Assembly (NCBI GenBank): GCA_000433635.1
Contig: HF997921.1
Location: 1 to 34,198 of the forward strand
Direction of reading: 5' to 3'
DNA length: 34,198 nucleotides
Source: Ruminococcus sp. CAG:254
GTDB taxonomy: Bacteria > Bacillota > Clostridia > Oscillospirales > Ruminococcaceae
Of this stretch, positions 30,598 to 34,198 are shown piece after piece; positions within the stretch are counted from its first letter, which is position 1; each line of letters starts with the position of its first letter. A program made the position numbers and the translations under genes. The notes under the pieces are model-generated. The model was not told where the DNA came from. It did not search any database and saw only the letters and a program-made list of their open reading frames with translations.

Positions 30598-30634
30598 AAT
30601 CACGATGAGAAAAAGATGAAAAGGGGGTATGGAT

Positions 30635-31213
30635 GTGTATACAGAACGAACGCTGTTGATTTCCGGTTCAGAAAAGGGATTGGATGCGATTATCAATTTT
30701 CTGAAAGGCTGCGGATATGCTGCGGTTTCTGTGGTATCCAGCGGCGATGAAGCCCGCCGGATGTTGCAGCAGGATACATTCAGTTTGATTGTATTGAATA
30801 CACCGCTGAAAGATGAATTCGGCTATCAGCTTTCGCTGCAATTGACACAAAATACCTGTTCCGGTGTTGTGATGCTCTGCAAGGCGGACATGGCGGAGGA
30901 AATGGCGAACAAGACGATTTCCTATGGTGTTTTGGTCGTTGCAAAGCCTTTGAATCGAGCGGCACTGCTGCAAGCGATTCGGATGGGGAAAGCGATGCAC
31001 GGTCGAATGATGCATATGAAAGCGGAAAACGACAAGCTGCAAAAGAAACTGGAGGAATTGCGGTGTGTATCCCGTGCAAAATGTATCTTGATCGAACGGG
31101 AACAATACACGGAAGAGCAGGCACACCGTTACATTGAAAAATTGGCAATGGATACCCGCCGGAATCGGAGAGAAGTTGCAATGGAAATTTTGTCCCGGTA
31201 TGTTGGGGCATAA
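30635..31213 (+). CDS. ANTAR-domain RNA-binding regulator with degenerate receiver
   Basis: The 192-residue protein has a receiver-like domain (about 1-118). The usual Asp of strand 3 is Asn (LIVLNTPLKDEFG) and the acidic pair of strand 1 is missing, while the KPLN lysine remains. A coiled-coil linker follows, then a C-terminal ANTAR domain (RAKCILIEREQYTEEQAHRYI, then EVAMEIL). ANTAR proteins bind paired hairpins in mRNA leaders and prevent termination. The GTG at 30635 is preferred because AAGGGGG lies seven bases upstream. The ATG at 30629 is only one base from it. Pairing with a glnA gene recalls NitR of C. acetobutylicum. Phosphorylation-independent control, perhaps through the GlnA-like partner, is inference. 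Confidence 0.88.
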   Translation: MYTERTLLISGSEKGLDAIINFLKGCGYAAVSVVSSGDEARRMLQQDTFSLIVLNTPLKDEFGYQLSLQLTQNTCSGVVMLCKADMAEEMANKTISYGVLVVAKPLNRAALLQAIRMGKAMHGRMMHMKAENDKLQKKLEELRCVSRAKCILIEREQYTEEQAHRYIEKLAMDTRRNRREVAMEILSRYVGA

Positions 31214-31230
31214 ATAGAGTTGATAAAAAT

Positions 31231-31275
31231 AATTCGGGGCATTTTGCAAACGCAGCAATGCCCCGAATTTTATAA
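31231..31275. terminator. terminator after the GlnA-like/ANTAR operon
   Basis: AATTCGGGGCATT pairs with AATGCCCCGAATT over 13 bases, followed by TTTT. It lies between converging genes. Confidence 0.88.
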
Positions 31276-31297
31276 AATGAACAAAAAAGAATTGTTG

Positions 31298-32584
31298 TTA
31301 TTGAGCAGAATAAACAGAGTAGCAGTCTGTTTGTTTGTTCCAGTCAGCGTCATAGTACTGAACGTAGATTTCCACTTTTTCAATGGAAGCTGGGTCGATT
31401 GGCTGATTGTAACAATAAATGGTTTTCTTATCTTCTCCTGTTCCAGTTCCCTGCACAAAGGCGAACTGCCGATAAGGCGTATCGGTTAGCAGAACGCTGC
31501 CATCCTGATTTTTTGGCAAATCGGGGAACATGAAGAAATCATCAGATAAGATTGTTCCATCCTTCAGATAGACAACGGGGGAAACGGCACCCAGTTGCTG
31601 TATGGTTTCCGGAATCTGCGATACAGAAAGGGACAGTTCATCCATAGAAATTGCAATTCCTTCTGATTCTGCGTTAATTACAGTGGTATCTATGGAATCA
31701 ATTGGAATTTCCGATGACCATGCTCCATCCAGAACAGCTGGCAGTTTTTCAAATGCAGCTTTACGTGCATCACGGGTCTTTTCATCAAGATGATGTGTTT
31801 GCCAGTAATCTTTCCATTCTTCAACGGGTGTTGTTTCGGAAGAATATGCAGTTCGCCAATGATCTTGTAAATCCACAATTTCATTTTGCACCTGCTGTTC
31901 CTGATTCTGATCATAAACGCCGGAAAAAGATACCTGCAACGTGCTGTCAGAGAAATCAGAATCTACCAGATAATAAGTGGCATAATACACATGGTCAGCA
32001 GTTTTGCTTTTCTGGAGATAACTGCTGAGTGAGCCGCTGTTTGTGAGTGCTTTTTCTGTTCCGTCTGCGGTTTTCAGTGTAAAATATGGGAGCAGTCCCA
32101 TGGATTCCGTCAGAGCAGTGTCATCCTTTACGGTCAGTTGTACGCTAAGCATCAGCGTATTGTGATCGTGATAAAATCCAAGCAAGGAAACAGTTGCCTG
32201 ATCTGTTGCTGTAAAAGTGACATCCGGGCAGCGATAATAGGCTTGCATCTGTGCAATGCTGTCTGGTATGCTGGAAGAAACACCAGGCAGATGAATTCCG
32301 GAGTCAGAAAGATTAGAACTGGAAACTGTAGAGAAAAACAAGTCCATATTTCCAGTTACAGCGGCGGTTGTGATTGTTCCGCAAGCTAAAATTGCAACAG
32401 CAGCAGCAATGCCGAACAAGCGATAAGATTTTTTCTTTTTTGTTTTTACAATTGGATGATAACCAATTTTTGAAAACACTTGGTCGGAAATTGCCTTTTC
32501 ATTCATCGGTTGTTCTTTTAGATGCGGCAGGGTGTTGTCCTCGGGTGTGAAATGGTCGAAAATGTCATAAAGACTCTGTTTCAT
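31298..32584 (-). CDS. anti-sigma factor with extracytoplasmic sensor region (DUF4179-like)
   Basis: The 428-residue single-pass protein. It has a cytoplasmic N-terminus (about 1-53), a transmembrane helix (about 55-76, LFGIAAAVAILACG) and a large outer domain with TLMLSVQLTVKDD-type beta strands, as in DUF4179 anti-sigma proteins. It overlaps the preceding ECF sigma gene, the usual pairing in which it holds the sigma factor at the membrane until a signal arrives. The second Met (32584) is chosen as start because GGGG lies eight bases upstream; the first ATG is only two bases from it. The signal cannot be inferred. Confidence 0.8.
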   Translation of the reverse strand: MKQSLYDIFDHFTPEDNTLPHLKEQPMNEKAISDQVFSKIGYHPIVKTKKKKSYRLFGIAAAVAILACGTITTAAVTGNMDLFFSTVSSSNLSDSGIHLPGVSSSIPDSIAQMQAYYRCPDVTFTATDQATVSLLGFYHDHNTLMLSVQLTVKDDTALTESMGLLPYFTLKTADGTEKALTNSGSLSSYLQKSKTADHVYYATYYLVDSDFSDSTLQVSFSGVYDQNQEQQVQNEIVDLQDHWRTAYSSETTPVEEWKDYWQTHHLDEKTRDARKAAFEKLPAVLDGAWSSEIPIDSIDTTVINAESEGIAISMDELSLSVSQIPETIQQLGAVSPVVYLKDGTILSDDFFMFPDLPKNQDGSVLLTDTPYRQFAFVQGTGTGEDKKTIYCYNQPIDPASIEKVEIYVQYYDADWNKQTDCYSVYSAQ

Positions 32585-33122
32585 ATACATAACCCCTTTC
32601 TATCAGCAGTTGTTTTAATTTTTTTCTGGCACGATGTAATCGTACTTTGACTGCTGAAACGGATAATTGAAGTTCCTCTGCAATTTCTGGAATGCGTTGA
32701 TAATAATAGTAATAACGAATTAAAACATCTCGGTCTGTTGCCGAAAGTGTCGTTATTGTATCTTGTAATGCCTCAGATAAGAGCGTATGTTCAACTTCTT
32801 GTTCCAAATCTGCTGTTTCTAATAAAATTGCTTCTTCTTCTAAAGGAATTGTTTCGGATAGAGAACGCAGACGGCTTTTTGCCTTGTTTCGTGCGATTGC
32901 TGCTAAGTAAGCACGTACTTTTCCGGCTTGCAGCTTGTCCGTTGTTTGCCAGACAGCAAAAAATGTGTCTGCGGTTAATTCCTCTACATCCTGTTCAGAA
33001 AGAGAACTGCGTGTAATATTGCGGATAATTGTGCCAACATAAGCTTGATAAGTAGAAATCAGAACTTGCAGACCTTCTGGTTTTTGTAATTGCAGCAGGG
33101 TAATCAGCCGGCTTTCCCGCAT
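32565..33122 (-). CDS. ECF RNA polymerase sigma factor
   Basis: The 185-residue protein with region 2 (DVEELTADTFFAVWQ, then AYLAAIARNKAKSRLR) and region 4 (LSATDRDVLIRYYYYYQRIPEIAEELQLSVSAVKVRLHRARKKL). It has no region 1 or 3, so it belongs to the extracytoplasmic-function group. AGGAGG is well spaced before the ATG. It overlaps the anti-sigma gene by 20 bases, which couples their translation. An ECF-type promoter candidate lies upstream. Confidence 0.92.
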   Translation of the reverse strand: MRESRLITLLQLQKPEGLQVLISTYQAYVGTIIRNITRSSLSEQDVEELTADTFFAVWQTTDKLQAGKVRAYLAAIARNKAKSRLRSLSETIPLEEEAILLETADLEQEVEHTLLSEALQDTITTLSATDRDVLIRYYYYYQRIPEIAEELQLSVSAVKVRLHRARKKLKQLLIERGYVYETESL

Positions 33123-33159
33123 AATGCATTCCTCCTGTTTTTGTTTTTTGAAGATTTCC

Positions 33160-33183
33160 TGTCAGTGTTGCAGCTGCCTGACA
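33160..33183 (-). other. hairpin in the leader of the ECF sigma gene
   Basis: TGTCAG and CTGACA form a 6-bp stem around 12 bases, lying between the putative promoter and the ribosome site. Confidence 0.35.
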
Positions 33184-33190
33184 TCTATCA

Positions 33191-33217
33191 TAACGCAACG
33201 AGAGGGAAAATGGTTAC
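33191..33217 (-). promoter_or_regulatory. ECF-type autoregulatory promoter candidate
   Basis: On the minus strand GTAACC (33212-33217), 16 bases, CGTTA (33191-33195). This resembles the AAC...CGT pattern used by many ECF sigma factors and lies directly upstream of the sigma gene. TATGAT overlapping the -10 is an alternative sigma-A element. Confidence 0.45.
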
Positions 33218-33357
33218 TACTTTTCAAACAAAATGAAAAATCTGTTGAGAAATAAGGTTTTTATTTGAGGTCTTCATAAACCCCCAATCTATCGATGTGA
33301 AAAATGTAGGAAAGTAGAAATCAGCGATAATTTTTTAGAATTTTTTTCAAAAACCGC

Positions 33358-33387
33358 TTGACAAGATACCCCATTTGGGTATATAAT
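33358..33387 (+). promoter_or_regulatory. promoter of the micro-ORF/HMA operon
   Basis: TTGACA (33358-33363), 18-base spacer, TATAAT (33382-33387). The spacer is occupied by a CsoR-like operator. Confidence 0.88.
33366..33382. promoter_or_regulatory. CsoR-like operator 1
   Basis: ATACCCCATTTGGGTAT, inverted repeat with 6-base arms filling the promoter spacer. The TACCC...GGGTA form is typical for CsoR/RcnR-family repressors, and binding here would exclude RNA polymerase. Confidence 0.7.
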
Positions 33388-33391
33388 CAAG

Positions 33392-33408
33392 ATACCCCGA
33401 TGGGGTAT
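33392..33408. promoter_or_regulatory. CsoR-like operator 2
   Basis: ATACCCCGATGGGGTAT, perfect 7-base arms around GAT, over the transcription start region. It lies 26 bases from operator 1, so two repressor tetramers could sit on neighbouring turns. Confidence 0.75.
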
Positions 33409-33443
33409 TTATCACACGGCAACACCGGAGAGGAAGGATACAA

Positions 33444-33527
33444 TTGGGAACGTTTTTGGTCGGAGCAATGGTTGTGATTGTCCTAGCGGTTGTAGTGGTT
33501 TACACCATACGCCACTGGGGAAAATAA
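33444..33527 (+). CDS. 27-residue membrane peptide under CsoR-like control
   Basis: A TTG start after GGAAGGA gives MGTFLVGAMVVIVLAVVVYT followed by IRHWGK and a stop. It is one hydrophobic helix with a basic, His/Trp-containing tail. The start pattern resembles FeoB-associated small membrane proteins, but the cysteines of that family are absent. It is the first gene after the doubly operated promoter and 25 bases before the HMA gene. Function unknown. A non-AUG start and small size keep confidence moderate. Confidence 0.55.
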   Translation: MGTFLVGAMVVIVLAVVVVYTIRHWGK

Positions 33528-33552
33528 AGAAAAAAGAAAGCTGGGTTTTAAA

Positions 33553-33807
33553 ATGGTAAAAACAGTATTAAAGATTGATGGCATGATGTGCGGGATGTGC
33601 GAATCTCATATGAACAACTTGATTCGCAATCTGTTCCCTGTGAAGAAAGTGACTTCTTCCGCAAAAGATGGCGAAACCGTCATCATCAGCGAACAGGAAC
33701 TGGATATGTCGAAGCTGGAAACAGAAGTTGCAGGCATTGGCTACAAGCTACTTTCGTATACCAGTGAACCATATGTCAAGAAGGGGCTGTTCTCGTTCCA
33801 CAAATAA
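33553..33807 (+). CDS. heavy-metal-associated (HMA, CopZ-like) metal-binding protein
   Basis: The 84-residue protein. It starts MVKTVLKIDGMMCGMCESHM, with the MxCxxC metal site at Cys13/Cys16, and has the beta-alpha-beta-beta-alpha-beta length of an HMA domain. A short basic tail (VKKGLFSFHK) follows. Copper(I) delivery or buffering is the usual role. The CsoR-like operators upstream agree with copper or a related thiophilic signal. The ribosome site (AGAAAG) is weak. No P-type ATPase or CsoR gene lies in the window. Confidence 0.85.
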   Translation: MVKTVLKIDGMMCGMCESHMNNLIRNLFPVKKVTSSAKDGETVIISEQELDMSKLETEVAGIGYKLLSYTSEPYVKKGLFSFHK

Positions 33808-33878
33808 GGAAGTATTTGGAATATTGCTGTATAAATACTCAGAAATTTGGTAAGAATGCCAAAAAATGAGGAATTCTC

Positions 33879-33907
33879 TTGCCCTTCATCTTCAAATCGG
33901 TTATAAT
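33879..33907 (+). promoter_or_regulatory. promoter of the lipoprotein gene
   Basis: TTGCCC (33879-33884), 17-base spacer, TATAAT (33902-33907). Confidence 0.6.
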
Positions 33908-33967
33908 AAAATCAATGGAAAATCAATCCAAATGCGATTGATGATGATTTGAATGGGGGTATTTTGG

Positions 33968-34198
33968 ATGCGAAAAACAAGATTGATTTTAGGTGCATTC
34001 GTGGCAGCAACAGCCCTTGCTTGTACAGGCTGCGGACAAGATGAAGATTCTACTGCAAATGTCAACTTAAAGGTAATGACTTCGGAAGCGGAGACAACAC
34101 CGGCGGAAGAGCCGGAAGTGATTGTAAAAACTTCCATTGTAACGGAAATTGTAGTGAAGCCTGCAACTGAAACGGAAACAGTAGCCAATGCAACGCCT
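33968..34198 (+). CDS. putative lipoprotein, 5' part (cut by window edge)
   Basis: The open frame continues past the right edge. It begins MRKTRLILGAFVAATALACT, a lipoprotein-type signal with Cys19 (and Cys22 as an alternative). A Glu/Thr/Val-rich low-complexity stretch follows (TTPAEEPEVIVKT, then ATETETV), probably a spacer holding a later domain off the membrane. The later domain is outside the window, so the function is unknown. Confidence 0.7.
   Translation, partial: MRKTRLILGAFVAATALACTGCGQDEDSTANVNLKVMTSEAETTPAEEPEVIVKTSIVTEIVVKPATETETVANATP

Noticed and set aside
1..34198. tRNA, rRNA, insertion sequences, phage genes, attachment sites
   Set aside because: I looked for tRNA-like TTCGANNC arms, transposase motifs and direct repeats flanking blocks, and found none I could support.

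Overview
The window looks like chromosome from a fibre-degrading Ruminococcus-type Firmicute (Oscillospiraceae). Three secreted proteins end in cellulosomal dockerins. A PL1-PL9 pectinase carries Thr-rich linkers and a CBM77-like module. There is also a spoIIA-sigF-sigG sporulation cluster, a leucine T-box, and a GlnA-like/ANTAR pair of clostridial type. Species assignment is inference. I see no rRNA, tRNA, IS element, phage gene or CRISPR array.

Region 1 (1-11.4 kb) is the branched-chain amino acid locus. A leftward operon ilvB-ilvN-ilvC-ilvD-(C-type lectin-like membrane protein)-leuC-leuD-(ADP-ribosylglycohydrolase) is followed by a terminator and then by leuB, which has its own promoter and runs off the left edge. 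leuA is divergent from ilvB. The two halves appear to be controlled differently. leuA has a T-box with a probable CUC specifier and a UGGU acceptor-pairing bulge. ilvB has a 40-codon leader ORF rich in Ile/Leu/Val, followed by RNA segments that can form the 1:2, 2:3 and 3:4 pairs of a trp-like attenuator. With IlvE supplied elsewhere, these genes would cover valine, isoleucine and leucine synthesis.

Region 2 (11.4-20.3 kb) holds a shortened flavin-reductase-fold (PNPOx-like) protein, a small DUF6514-like protein, a MATE exporter followed by the 3' relic of a second MATE gene, two tandem paralogous secreted dockerin proteins, enolase, and an AEC-family transporter.

Region 3 (20.4-26.6 kb) has the 1275-residue PL1-PL9-CBM-dockerin pectinase (leftward) and a membrane-anchored YkuD L,D-transpeptidase (rightward). 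Both probably start at UUG.

Region 4 (26.6-31.3 kb) has spoIIAA-spoIIAB-sigF-sigG (leftward), with a forespore-type promoter candidate in front of sigG. Next comes a rightward pair: a glutamine synthetase homologue that has lost three metal ligands, and an ANTAR RNA-binding regulator with a degenerate receiver domain.

Region 5 (31.3-34.2 kb) has an ECF sigma/anti-sigma pair, a metal-responsive unit (two CsoR-like operators, a 27-codon membrane peptide and a CopZ-like HMA protein), and the start of a lipoprotein gene cut by the right edge.

The observations I would follow first are the ilvB attenuator, the GlnA-like pseudoenzyme with its ANTAR partner and switch-like leader, the lectin gene coupled to ilvD, and the doubly operated micro-ORF/HMA promoter.
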